DNA of 64,000 nucleotides from an uncultured Rhodospirillales bacterium (GTDB lineage Bacteria > Pseudomonadota > Alphaproteobacteria > CACIAM-22H2): contig CALANV010000008.1 of assembly GCA_937926175.1 (NCBI GenBank), positions 93,298 through 157,297 of the forward strand, in the 5' to 3' direction. The translations under genes and the position numbers were made by a program. Below, one piece after another: positions 9,157 to 17,325 of this stretch; the first letter of the stretch is position 1; each line of letters starts with the position of its first letter. Below the pieces are notes generated by a model that was given only the letters and a program-made list of their open reading frames with translations, was not told where the DNA came from and made no database searches.

Positions 9157-9233
9157 TGGCGCGCCCGAGAGGATTCGAACCCCTAACCCTCAGATCCGTA
9201 GTCTGATGCTCTATCCAGTTGAGCTACGGGCGC
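9157..9233 (-). tRNA. tRNA-Arg (anticodon ACG)
   Basis: Read on the minus strand, the 7-bp acceptor stem GCGCCCG (9227-9233) pairs with CGGGCGC (complement of 9161-9167). The anticodon stem-loop CAGA-CTACGGA-TCTG gives anticodon ACG, and the T-arm carries GGTTCGAATCC. The discriminator G and CCA are encoded (9157-9160), giving 77 nt. ACG (read as ICG) decodes CGU/CGC/CGA Arg codons. No integrase gene or att-like duplication was noticed next to it. Confidence 0.95.
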
Positions 9234-9475
9234 TTCGGATGCCGGTCGCTTCATACCTTATATAGGTCTCGCGCCCCGGCCGGCGAGGGCGGGACACTAC
9301 TCAAATCGTTATCGCGTTGCAAGGTTCGATGCGGCCGTATACGTCCGCTTAACCTCCCACCACCTAGATTTGATTCCGGCTTGTTCGTCGGCAGACCATC
9401 GTTTACCATCCGCGCAAGCTAAGCAATTGCCTGCGGACGCCTGACCAAGGCATTGACTTTTGGGGGGTTTTTAAC
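9234..9475. other. Intergenic stretch between tRNA-Arg and the lipoprotein gene
   Basis: Divergent gap that should hold the promoters of the tRNA (leftward) and of the lipoprotein gene (rightward). A GGGGGG run at about 9462-9467 could serve as the ribosome binding site for the TTG start. No other gene is seen. Confidence 0.4.
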
Positions 9476-10690
9476 TTGACCGAGTCTTCACGCATGGCCT
9501 TGTTGACGTCACGGTCACGCGTCCGAATCGCCGTTGCAGTCGTGGCGGCGGCCGCGATCGTTGGCGGCTGCAATACCACCGCCGAAGCCCCGTGGGCGTC
9601 GGCGTCGGGCAGCGATGCCCAGACGGCCGCGTCCGCACAGCCGGAGAACCAAGCCCGCGCCGAGACTCCGTCGTCCCTGGCCGACCACGCGGCGCAGAAC
9701 GGACAGGCCGGATCTGTGACCGCCACGGCTGCGGCATCGCCGATCACGACGGTGGTGGGACAGCGTGTCGCACAGATCCGCGAGGACGTTCAGCGCCTGC
9801 AGGCGTCGGTCGCCGCCAACAGCCGGGCGCTGCAGCAGCGCCGCGCCGACGCGGTCCAGGCCGCGCAGCGCTACTACACGCTGGTCGGCAGCATCAATGC
9901 GCGACTCCAGGTCGGCACGACGCCGGGCAACCCGATCCTGCAGGCGCAGTGGGCCGAGGCCAATCAGGAGCTCGACCGCATTGCCACCGAGATCGGCCGC
10001 ATGACGGCGCTGTCGAACGACGTCGCGGGCGACGCGGCGCTCGCGGCCTTCCTGCTCGAATCGATTCGCGCGGCCTACGCGCTCTCGGGCGCGGTCGAGG
10101 AGGACCACCGGCAGCTCGCCGCCCTCGAGGACGAGGTGAACCGCTCGACCGTCACCATCGACCGGCTGCTCAACGAACTCAGCGAGGACGTCAGCCGCCA
10201 GTCCGCCTATGTCAGCCGCGAGCGCAGCAACATGACCACGCTCGCGGTCGCCATCAAGAACGGCGAACTCTACGGCGGCGGTCTCGCCAACCGCACCTTC
10301 GGACCGCTCACCCCGCCCGATTCGGCGCCGGCGGCCCAGTCGCGGACCGGCACCGCCCAAGCGGCGCGCGGGTCAGGGCCGGCGCCGGGCGACCGGCCGC
10401 TGGTGGTGATCCGGTTCGACCGGCCGAAACCGTCCTACGAGCAGGCGCTCTATACCGCGGTGAGCCGTGCGCTCGAGCGCCGGCCGCAGGCGGTCTTCGA
10501 CGTCGTCGCGGTGGCGACCACCAAGGGCAATCAGGCGCAGGCCGCTCTTGCCCAGACGAATTCGAAGCGGCAGGCCGAACAGGTGGTCCGCTCGCTGACC
10601 GACATGGGGCTGCCGCCGAGCCGTGTCCGGCTGTCCTCGACGACGAGTTCGAGCGCGCAAACCAACGAGGTTCATCTCTACGTCCGCTGA
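9476..10690 (+). CDS. Lipoprotein with helical body and OmpA-like C-terminal region
   Basis: A 404-residue predicted lipoprotein of unknown function. A hydrophobic signal ends in the lipobox AAIVGGC at Cys32 (Cys26 if the ATG at 9494 is used). The body, about residues 90-270, is Ala/Gln/Glu-rich and probably helical, which would suit a periplasmic spacer. The last 100 residues (from PLVVIRFDRP) contain ALAQTNSKRQAEQVVRSLTDMGLPPSRVRLS, resembling the second half of an OmpA-like peptidoglycan-binding fold. The start is uncertain: TTG at 9476 follows a G-rich box, while ATG at 9494 gives a more usual signal peptide. A strong terminator follows at 10718. An envelope-stabilising role is inferred. 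Confidence 0.72.
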   Translation: MTESSRMALLTSRSRVRIAVAVVAAAAIVGGCNTTAEAPWASASGSDAQTAASAQPENQARAETPSSLADHAAQNGQAGSVTATAAASPITTVVGQRVAQIREDVQRLQASVAANSRALQQRRADAVQAAQRYYTLVGSINARLQVGTTPGNPILQAQWAEANQELDRIATEIGRMTALSNDVAGDAALAAFLLESIRAAYALSGAVEEDHRQLAALEDEVNRSTVTIDRLLNELSEDVSRQSAYVSRERSNMTTLAVAIKNGELYGGGLANRTFGPLTPPDSAPAAQSRTGTAQAARGSGPAPGDRPLVVIRFDRPKPSYEQALYTAVSRALERRPQAVFDVVAVATTKGNQAQAALAQTNSKRQAEQVVRSLTDMGLPPSRVRLSSTTSSSAQTNEVHLYVR

Positions 10691-10717
10691 CGAACGTCCG
10701 GCGGGCCTAAAGCGCAT

Positions 10718-10752
10718 GGCCGCCCGGTTCTCGACCGGGCGGCCTTTTTCTT
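10718..10752 (+). terminator. Rho-independent terminator after the lipoprotein gene
   Basis: A perfect 11-bp stem, GGCCGCCCGGT (10718-10728) and ACCGGGCGGCC (10734-10744), around a 5-base loop, followed by TTTTTCTT (10745-10752). It lies 28 bp after the lipoprotein stop and 19 bp before the next ATG, so the following gene would depend on read-through or a promoter overlapping the hairpin. Confidence 0.9.
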
Positions 10753-10770
10753 GGCATTCTGATCCCTGCG

Positions 10771-11592
10771 ATGACGCGTAACGACCTTCTGCGGCGGCTG
10801 CTCGTCGTCGTCCTCGTCGCGGTCGCGCTGCCGGCCGCGGCTCAGGACCGGGACTGGCTCGTCTCCTACGAGGCCATGCCGCCGGCTTCGGTCGCGCTGC
10901 CCGGGCTCGCGCATGCGCCCTATAACGAACGCCACGCCGCCACGCAGGCGACCGCTGCGCTCGTGCTCGAGATCGCGGCGGCGCTCGGGCTCGGCGGCGA
11001 CCGGATCCGGACCGAGATCACGCCCGGCGGCGACAGGCTCGGGGCGCGGCCGGTCTTGCGCAGCCGGATCACCGGCCCGTCCGACCTCGCCGACCGCTTC
11101 GCGGCCGCGGTCGGATTCGTGTTCCGCCAGGACGGTGTCTTCGTCTTCGACCTCGCCGATCCGGAGGGCGGGACATTGATGGTGCAGGTGACGGCGCCGG
11201 GCGCGATCACGCCCGAGCTTGCGCATGGCTTCTTCCGCCATGCGGCGACGATGGAGCCGGGGCTCGGCGGCGGCTACGCCGTCATCGGTCGCGACATCGT
11301 CTTCTTCAACCTGCGGAGCGGCACCGGCCAGCCCTTGAGCCGCCTGTCCGATCCCGAATTCCTGCACGCGTTGGAAAGGGCGGTCGCGAGTTTCCGTTCG
11401 GGCGCCTTGCGCATCACGACATGGCGTCATGTGCGCGTCCGCAGCGTCGAGAACGACTGGAACGTTGCGCCCGACGGCCGCACCTATCTCGCCTACTTCG
11501 CCGACACGCGCGTGCTGCGGGCGCTTCGGACCCTGCGCGAGCGGCACACGGCCATCGTCGCCGAGCAGGCGCGACGCTTCGGCTGGCGCTAG
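10771..11592 (+). CDS. Exported hypothetical protein
   Basis: A 273-residue protein I do not recognise. A signal peptide is clear: basic MTRNDLLRRLL, a hydrophobic core, then a cleavage site near AAAQ at residues 23-25. The mature part is a mixed alpha/beta sequence with no cofactor motif or Cys pair and no membrane helix, so a soluble periplasmic location is likely. It sits just behind the lipoprotein terminator. Its stop overlaps the end of the convergent HNH-like gene by 4 bp. Confidence 0.65.
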   Translation: MTRNDLLRRLLVVVLVAVALPAAAQDRDWLVSYEAMPPASVALPGLAHAPYNERHAATQATAALVLEIAAALGLGGDRIRTEITPGGDRLGARPVLRSRITGPSDLADRFAAAVGFVFRQDGVFVFDLADPEGGTLMVQVTAPGAITPELAHGFFRHAATMEPGLGGGYAVIGRDIVFFNLRSGTGQPLSRLSDPEFLHALERAVASFRSGALRITTWRHVRVRSVENDWNVAPDGRTYLAYFADTRVLRALRTLRERHTAIVAEQARRFGWR

Positions 11593-12494
11593 GCGGCATG
11601 CGTCAACGAACCTTTTCCGGCGGCGCCATTGCAGATGGCGCAGGACGTGGCCAGATTGAGGATGCTGTTAAGACAGATTTCTACTGTCCGCTTCTCGCCC
11701 CAGAACATGCAGCAGATGCTCAGGAAAGTTTTGCCGGCATTCGTGATCGTATAGCGCTGCTGCTTTGCCGCATTTGTGGCGAACGCCGACTGCCAGGGAT
11801 CCCACGGCCGCGCGTTCGGGCGGATCATCTGCAATGCGCCGACATTGTTCGCCGCAATGTTCGCAAGCAGCGTCGTCTTTTGACCCTGGCCGGGGGCGGT
11901 CGTGTAGTTGTGGCCCAGGGCGTGCAGGCATTTCAGCACGGCGACGGCCGGATGGGCCTGCGGTTGTCGATGGTCGACCTGGATCAGTTCCTCGGGCAGC
12001 ACGAGTCCGCAATAGTGACAGGGGTAAGTCCAGTGTCTGGCAGAAACCAGATTCCCTGTCGCATCGATGAAATTCAGTGGCCGCTGGGCCCGTCCATAGA
12101 GGGTTTGCCAGCGGGGATCGTTCTTGGCCTGTGTGTGATGACCGACGCAGAGCCGTTCGAGCACGTCCGCATCTTGTGCCGCCTGTACTTCGGTCACCGG
12201 CCCGTACGGTGGTCTTCCCAGATCAGGTGCGTCGAAGTTGTGGAGGAGGAGATCGTACTGCGCGACATTCCCCACGACCGTGCGATAAAGCTTGTACACT
12301 TGGCCATGGCCCAGCGGGAGTATTCGTTTGATCCCGCCGTGATCGGCGGCAGCAGTGCGAGCGCCCTTGGACGAGCGTGCCTGATTGTACTTGTTTCGAA
12401 TGTCGGCAGGGTGACTGGCATGAACTCTTTTTGGCACCCTTTTGGTTGCATTTTGCAGTGCGTGCCGCAACCATTGCAAGTATCTATGGGGCAC
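11589..12494 (-). CDS. HNH-like nuclease-domain protein (orphan)
   Basis: A 301-residue protein. Residues 157-180 read YPCHYCGLVLPEELIQVDHR, with Cys159/Cys162 and the Asp174-His175 pair. A second block, NLATSCAICNGAAGKGS (residues 280-296), has Cys285/Cys288 and Asn289. The CxxC, DH, N, CxxCN-GKG spacing matches HNH endonucleases with a structural zinc. The N-terminal 150 residues match nothing I know. The start is weak: GTG at 12494 with no clear ribosome binding site and no other in-frame ATG before the motif, so the 5' end may be truncated. Base composition looks lower in GC than its neighbours, suggesting transfer. It could be a toxin, a defence nuclease or a decaying mobile-element gene. 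Confidence 0.6.
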   Translation of the reverse strand: MPHRYLQWLRHALQNATKRVPKRVHASHPADIRNKYNQARSSKGARTAAADHGGIKRILPLGHGQVYKLYRTVVGNVAQYDLLLHNFDAPDLGRPPYGPVTEVQAAQDADVLERLCVGHHTQAKNDPRWQTLYGRAQRPLNFIDATGNLVSARHWTYPCHYCGLVLPEELIQVDHRQPQAHPAVAVLKCLHALGHNYTTAPGQGQKTTLLANIAANNVGALQMIRPNARPWDPWQSAFATNAAKQQRYTITNAGKTFLSICCMFWGEKRTVEICLNSILNLATSCAICNGAAGKGSLTHAA

Positions 12495-12625
12495 TGCCGG
12501 TGCGGTTCATGGCGTAGGTAACCGGGGCTCGTGTCTTCAGCCCTCGGCATGTCTGCCACGCAAGGCGTTCATTTGCCCTCGGGCCTGTCTTCGGCTTATA
12601 TCCCGGCCCACGTCGGAGGGAGCCC

Positions 12626-13129
12626 ATGGCGTCGAATTACACCAAGACATTTCCGGTTTCGTGGCAGGAACTGCATCGCGACGCCAAGGCGCTCGCCTGG
12701 CGTCTCGTCGGCAACGGTCCATGGAAGGGAATCGTCGCCGTGACGCGCGGCGGACTGGTGCCGGCGGCGATCGTGGCGCGCGAACTCGACGTCCGGGTCG
12801 TCGATACGATCTCGGTCAAGACCTACGACCACATGACGATGGGGTCGGCGACGGTCCTGAAGGCGCCCGCGCCGGATACCCGCTCGGAGTCGGAGGGACG
12901 CTGGCTGATCGTCGACGATCTCGTCGATACCGGTACGACCGCGAAGGTCGTGCGCGAGCTGATGCCCGGGGCGCATTTCGCAACCGTCTACGCGAAGCCG
13001 GCCGGCAAGCCGCTGGTCGATACCTACGTCACCGAGGTCAGCCAGGACACCTGGATCATGTTTCCCTGGGATACGGAGCCGCAATTCGTGCGGCCGCTCG
13101 CGGAGACCAACGGCACGCGCGGCGCGTGA
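12626..13129 (+). CDS. gpt: Xanthine-guanine phosphoribosyltransferase
   Basis: A purine salvage enzyme that joins guanine, xanthine or hypoxanthine to PRPP; 167 residues against about 152 in E. coli. The PRPP-binding loop reads LIVDDLVDTGTTAKVV (residues 93-108), and an early IVAVTRGGLVPAAIVARELD block supplies the conserved Arg-Gly. The C-terminal TWIMFPWDTEP is typical of the Gpt type. A Ribosome binding site GGAGGGAGCCC precedes the ATG. It overlaps the DMT permease gene (TGATG at 13127-13131), so the two are co-transcribed, suggesting that the permease might carry a purine-related compound (inference). Confidence 0.95.
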   Translation: MASNYTKTFPVSWQELHRDAKALAWRLVGNGPWKGIVAVTRGGLVPAAIVARELDVRVVDTISVKTYDHMTMGSATVLKAPAPDTRSESEGRWLIVDDLVDTGTTAKVVRELMPGAHFATVYAKPAGKPLVDTYVTEVSQDTWIMFPWDTEPQFVRPLAETNGTRGA

Positions 13130-14043
13130 TGCAGTCCGCCAATCCACCGCGGCTCGGGCTGCTGCTGCTCGCTGGCCTCTCGTTCGCCTGGGGCATCAAC
13201 TGGCCCGTGATGAAGATCGCGCTCCAGGAAATTCCGCCCTGGACGTTCCGATCATGGTCCTGTCTTGCCGCCGGGCTGTCGCTGCTTGCGCTCGCGCGCG
13301 CAAGCGGCGGTGCGCTCCGGCCTGCTGCCGGAGAGTGGGGGCGCATCGCCACGGCGTCGATCTTCAACGTATCGCTCTGGCACGTGCTGATCGCCTACGG
13401 CACGATGATGATGGCCTCCGGCCATGCCTCGGTTCTCGCCTTCACGATGCCGCTGTGGGCGGCGCTGCTCGGCATGCTGGTGTTCGGCGACCGGCCGAGC
13501 TTGCGCGTCGTCGCGGCGCTGGCGCTGGGCATCGGCGGCATCGTCGTGTTGCTGTCGAGGGATCTGGCGGCGGTGGGCGACTCGCCGCTCGGGGCCGGGC
13601 TGGTCCTGGCCGGGGCGCTCGGCTGGGCATTCGGCACCCTGTACCAGAAGCGCCAGCAGTGGAACGTCGGCACGCTGGCGCTTGCGGGCTGGCAACTCCT
13701 GATCGGATCGATTCCGATTTTCGTCGTCCTGCCGTTCGTCGAGGGCGTTCGCTTCCCCGAGGCAAGCCTGCTCGCCTGGGCGTGCATGGCCTATCTGACG
13801 TTCGTCGCGCTGGTGTTCGCCTATTTCGCGTGGTTCAAGATCGTCAGCCTGTTTCCGGCGAACGTAGCGGCGATCGGCACGCTGCTCACGCCGGTCATCG
13901 GTGTCGCGAGCGGCGCGGTCATCCTGGGCGAGCCGTTCGGCTGGCGCGAGATCGTGGCACTGATCCTGGTCGGATCCGCGCTCACGCTGGTCCTGATCAT
14001 CCCGGCGATGCAGCTCAGGGCGGCGTCAGCACCGGCGGACTAG
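13129..14043 (+). CDS. DMT/EamA family transporter
   Basis: A 304-residue inner-membrane transporter with about ten hydrophobic helices in two homologous EamA halves. The first half starts LLLAGLSFAWGINWPVMKIAL and the second LVLAGALGWAFGTLYQKRQQW. GxxxAW-type and LxPVxxxxxGxxxLGE motifs are present (LLTPVIGVASGAVILGEPF). Such proteins usually export or exchange small metabolites; the substrate is unknown. The ATG overlaps the gpt stop. It converges with the PH-domain gene, 19 bp away. Confidence 0.88.
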   Translation: MQSANPPRLGLLLLAGLSFAWGINWPVMKIALQEIPPWTFRSWSCLAAGLSLLALARASGGALRPAAGEWGRIATASIFNVSLWHVLIAYGTMMMASGHASVLAFTMPLWAALLGMLVFGDRPSLRVVAALALGIGGIVVLLSRDLAAVGDSPLGAGLVLAGALGWAFGTLYQKRQQWNVGTLALAGWQLLIGSIPIFVVLPFVEGVRFPEASLLAWACMAYLTFVALVFAYFAWFKIVSLFPANVAAIGTLLTPVIGVASGAVILGEPFGWREIVALILVGSALTLVLIIPAMQLRAASAPAD

Positions 14044-14062
14044 GCTGCGCCCATTCCGCGGT

Positions 14063-14536
14063 CTATTCCGCGGTGACGTGATTGCGGAAGGTCAGCGGGT
14101 CTTCGACGTTGGGCAGCGGCTCCATGCCGCCGCCGGTGCCGCGGACGGTGATGGTGCCGAAGTCGAAGATGCGCCCGAGGACGCTCTGGTCGACCAGCAC
14201 GGTCTCGACCTTGTTCATGTTCATCTCGGCCGTGAAGCGGCGGATCAGGCCGCGCTTGTAGATGATGCGCCGATCGGTGACGACGAGCTCGGTCGTCAGC
14301 CGTTCGATCAAGGCGCGGATGAAGAGATAGAGGGCGACCGCACCGAGCCCCGCCGCGGCGAGGAGAGCGAACTGCCGCCAGGCCGGTTCGAGGTCGCCGA
14401 TCCCGAGCAGCACGAGTGCGACGACCACGAGCGCGGCAAGCGCGAAGATGAAGGCCGGCAGATAGATCAGCCAGTGCAGACGCGCGACGTGCCGGATGCT
14501 CTCGCCGGGTTGGAGGATCTTGTCGACATAGCTCAT
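14063..14536 (-). CDS. PH-domain membrane protein (bPH2/YdbT-like)
   Basis: A 157-residue protein with two hydrophobic helices at about residues 22-45 and 56-76, followed by a bacterial PH-like domain: TELVVTDRRIIYKRGLIRR, then MNKVETVLVDQSVLGRIFDF and FGTITVRGTGGG. These are the standard bPH2 blocks. The function in this family is unclear; a membrane-proximal scaffolding role is usual speculation. The ATG at 14536 lies 8 bp after the stop of the ABC ATPase gene upstream, so it may be the last gene of the peptide-transport operon. Confidence 0.82.
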   Translation of the reverse strand: MSYVDKILQPGESIRHVARLHWLIYLPAFIFALAALVVVALVLLGIGDLEPAWRQFALLAAAGLGAVALYLFIRALIERLTTELVVTDRRIIYKRGLIRRFTAEMNMNKVETVLVDQSVLGRIFDFGTITVRGTGGGMEPLPNVEDPLTFRNHVTAE

Positions 14537-14543
14537 CGTCCGG

Positions 14544-15524
14544 TCACTCTCCTGGAAAATGACAGGCGGCGGCGCGTCCGGGCGCGATCTCGCGCAGGCG
14601 CGGCCGTTCGCTGCGGCAGACCGCGCGGGCGCGCGGGCAGCGCGGCGCGAAGGGGCAGCCGCTTTCGCTGTCCGCCTCGACGTCGGCATCGGCATCGGTT
14701 GCCGGGGGGTGGCTGCCGGCGCCATCGAATGAAGACAGGTCGGGCACGGCCTCCACCAGGGCGCGCGTGTAGGGATGGGCCGGCGCGCTGAACAGCTCGG
14801 CCGCCGGTCCCTGTTCGACGATCCGGCCGCGATACATCACCGCGACGTCGTCCGCGACGTGTTCGACGACGGCGAGATTGTGGCTGATGAACAGATACGT
14901 GACGCCGCGCGTCTCCTGCAGATCCATCAGGAGGTTCAGGACCTGTGCCTGCACCGAGACGTCGAGGGCCGAGACCGGCTCGTCGGCGACGATGAGGTCG
15001 GGTGCCGTGATCAGGGCGCGGGCGAGCGCGATCCGCTGGCGCTGCCCGCCCGAGAATTCGTGCGGATAGCGCGTGGCAGCGTCGGCGGACAGACCGACGG
15101 CGGCCAGCATCTCGGCCACGCGATCGGCCCGCTCGCGGCGCGTGAGCTGCGGTTCCGCGACGTCGAGCGGCTCCGCGACGATGCGTTCGACGCGCTGACG
15201 CGGGTCGAGGGAACCGTAGGGATCCTGGAACACCATCTGAAAACCGCGCCGCATCCGGCGCAGTTCGTCGGGCGGCAGCGCGAAGAGGTCGGTGCCGCGG
15301 AAGCGGACCGTGCCGGCATCAGGCCGCTCCAGCGCCATGACGAGTCGCGCGAGCGTCGATTTGCCCGAGCCGGACTCGCCGACGATGCCGAGGCTGCGGC
15401 CCGGCGCGATCGTCAGGTTCACGCCGTCGACGGCGGCCACGTGGCGACGCCGGCCGAACGGTGCCGCCGGCAGGGGGTATCGCCGGACCAGGTTCTCGAC
15501 GGAGACGAGCGGCGGTGCGGGCAT
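14544..15524 (-). CDS. Dipeptide/oligopeptide ABC transporter ATP-binding protein (DppF/OppF type)
   Basis: A 326-residue ATPase of a peptide/nickel-type importer. Walker A is GESGSGKST, the Q-loop is MVFQDPYGSLDPR, the signature is FSGGQRQRIALARAL and Walker B is LIVADEP, then FISHNLAVVEHVAD. The C-terminal oligopeptide/dipeptide extension with Cys residues is present (GCPFAPRCPRARAVC), which in this family can bind an Fe-S cluster. The start at 15524 is 3 bp after the DppD-type stop. It would pair with the DppD-type ATPase on the permeases encoded upstream. Confidence 0.93.
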   Translation of the reverse strand: MPAPPLVSVENLVRRYPLPAAPFGRRRHVAAVDGVNLTIAPGRSLGIVGESGSGKSTLARLVMALERPDAGTVRFRGTDLFALPPDELRRMRRGFQMVFQDPYGSLDPRQRVERIVAEPLDVAEPQLTRRERADRVAEMLAAVGLSADAATRYPHEFSGGQRQRIALARALITAPDLIVADEPVSALDVSVQAQVLNLLMDLQETRGVTYLFISHNLAVVEHVADDVAVMYRGRIVEQGPAAELFSAPAHPYTRALVEAVPDLSSFDGAGSHPPATDADADVEADSESGCPFAPRCPRARAVCRSERPRLREIAPGRAAACHFPGE

Positions 15525-15526
15525 CG

Positions 15527-16486
15527 TCAGGGCCCCGGAAAGAAGCAGGCGGCGCGGCTGCCGCCGATCTCGACCACGGGCGGCGGGTTGTCGCGGCATA
15601 CGTCCTGGCCGCGCGGGCAGCGGCCATAAAACGGGCAGCCCGCCGGCAGGGCATCCGGCGCCGGGACCGTGCCCGGTATCGCGGCGAGCCGCCGGCCCTT
15701 GCGCGCGCCGCGGCCGGGCAGGGCCGCGAACAGGCCTTGCGTGTATGGATGTGCCCGCGTCGTGAACACGGCCTTGGTCGAACCCTGCTCCATGATCGCG
15801 CCGCCGTACATCACCATCACACGGTCGGCCAGCCGACCGATCACGCCGAGATCGTGCGAGATCAGGATAAGGGCCATGCCGAACTCGTCGACCAGGCTGC
15901 GGAGCAGGTCGATTACCTGCGCCTGCACGGTGACGTCGAGGGCGCTGGTCGGCTCGTCGGCGATCAGCACGTCGGGTCGGCAGGCGAGCGCCATGGCGAT
16001 CATGACGCGCTGGCGCTGCCCGCCCGAAAGCTGATGCGGATAGGCGGACAGGCGCGCCTGCGCCTCCCGAATGCCGACGCGGTCGAGCAGTCTCGCCGCC
16101 TCGTCGAGCGCCGCCCGGCGCGCCATGTCGCGATGGAGGACGAGCGTCTCCGCGATCTGGTCGCCGATGCGATGCAGCGGATTCAGGGCGGTCATCGGCT
16201 CCTGGAACACCATGGCGATGCGGTCGCCGCGAATCCGGCACATCCGTGTCTCGTCGGCCTGCAGCAGGTCCTCGCCGTGGAGTCGGATCGCGCCGCTGAC
16301 GTCGGCGGCCTGCGGTAGCAGGCGCATGATCGCGAGCGCCGTCATCGACTTGCCGCTGCCGGATTCGCCGACGAGGCCGAGCGTGGTGCCGCGCGCGAGG
16401 GTAAAGGAAACCCCGCGAACGATGGGCAGCCGGCCGGTCGGGGTGCGGATGTCGACGCGCAGGTCTTCGACGTCGAGGACGGTCAT
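15527..16486 (-). CDS. Dipeptide/oligopeptide ABC transporter ATP-binding protein (DppD/OppD type)
   Basis: A 319-residue ATPase. Walker A is GESGSGKSM, the Q-loop FQEPMTALNPLHRIG, the signature LSGGQRQRVMIAMAL, Walker B LIADEPTSALD, and the switch ISHDLGVI. The C-terminal Cys cluster (GCPFYGRCPRGQDVC) matches the OppD/DppD extension. The ATG overlaps the DppC-type stop by 4 bp. It is the first of two non-identical ATPases, as is normal for this importer class. Confidence 0.93.
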   Translation of the reverse strand: MTVLDVEDLRVDIRTPTGRLPIVRGVSFTLARGTTLGLVGESGSGKSMTALAIMRLLPQAADVSGAIRLHGEDLLQADETRMCRIRGDRIAMVFQEPMTALNPLHRIGDQIAETLVLHRDMARRAALDEAARLLDRVGIREAQARLSAYPHQLSGGQRQRVMIAMALACRPDVLIADEPTSALDVTVQAQVIDLLRSLVDEFGMALILISHDLGVIGRLADRVMVMYGGAIMEQGSTKAVFTTRAHPYTQGLFAALPGRGARKGRRLAAIPGTVPAPDALPAGCPFYGRCPRGQDVCRDNPPPVVEIGGSRAACFFPGP

Positions 16487-17325
16487 GACCGGGCACGCCT
16501 GAGCTTGGGATCGATCAGGTCGCGCAACCCGTCGCCCAGCAGGTTGAACCCGAGCACGGCCAGCGCGATCGCCGCCCCGGGAAAGATGGCGAGCCAGGGG
16601 CTGCGATGCATGAACGTCTGCGCCTCGTTCAGCATCCGGCCCCAGCTCGGGTTGGGCGGCTGCGTGCCGAGGCCGAGATAGGCGAGCCCCGCCTCGGCCA
16701 GAATCGCCAGCGCAAACTGGATCGTCGCCTGCACGACCAGGATTCCGGCGATGTTGGGAAGCACGTGTTCCACCGTGATGCGCGCCATGCCCTTGCCGGC
16801 GGCACGCGCGGCGAGGATGAAGTCGCGGCTCAAGACCTGAAGCGCACTGCCGCGGGAAAGCCGGGCGAACACCGGAATGTTGAAGATGCCGATGGCGATG
16901 ATGGCGTTGACCGCGCCGGGGCCGAGCCAGGCCGTGATCATGATCGCCGACAGGACCGCGGGAAACGCGAAGGTGAAGTCCGCAAGCCGCATGACGACGT
17001 CGTCGACGATCCCGCCGCGCACCGCGGCCGTTGTGCCGAGCGCGACGCCGATGCCGAGCCCGATGCCGACCGCGACGAAGCCGACGGCGAACGAGTTCCG
17101 CGAGCCGGCCATCAGCATCGACAGGATATCGCGTCCGAACTGGTCGGTGCCGAGCCAATGCCGCGCCGATGGCGGCTGCAGCCGCATGGCGATGTTCATG
17201 TCCGTGTACGGATAGGGCGTCCACACGAGCGAGACGAGGGCGACCATCGCCAGCAGCAGCGTGATCGTCGCACCGGCGGCAAGGGCCGGGCGCTGCATGA
17301 TCGCAGCAGCGCGGGGGAACTTCAT
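16483..17325 (-). CDS. Peptide ABC transporter permease (DppC type)
   Basis: A 280-residue inner-membrane permease with about six helices. The N-terminal loop block YPYTDMNIAMRLQPPSARHWLGTDQFGRDILSM-type region (residues about 35-66) is the hallmark of DppC/OppC proteins. The EAA loop is EAGLAYLGLGTQPPNPSWG preceded by ARAAGKG. It overlaps DppB upstream and DppD downstream by 4 bp each. Confidence 0.92.
   Translation of the reverse strand: MKFPRAAAIMQRPALAAGATITLLLAMVALVSLVWTPYPYTDMNIAMRLQPPSARHWLGTDQFGRDILSMLMAGSRNSFAVGFVAVGIGLGIGVALGTTAAVRGGIVDDVVMRLADFTFAFPAVLSAIMITAWLGPGAVNAIIAIGIFNIPVFARLSRGSALQVLSRDFILAARAAGKGMARITVEHVLPNIAGILVVQATIQFALAILAEAGLAYLGLGTQPPNPSWGRMLNEAQTFMHRSPWLAIFPGAAIALAVLGFNLLGDGLRDLIDPKLRRARS

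Noticed and set aside
9157..9233. Integration site of a genomic island at tRNA-Arg
   Set aside because: No integrase, no duplicated tRNA 3' end and no sharp composition change beside it.
12194..12559. Alternative 121-codon minus-strand frame with several Cys overlapping the HNH-like gene
   Set aside because: It has no recognisable arrangement of motifs, whereas the overlapping frame has the full HNH pattern.
15525..16496. Upstream extension of the DppF-type ATPase to 650 residues
   Set aside because: The extra residues are an out-of-frame reading of the DppD-type gene; the true start at 15524 has a typical N-terminus.
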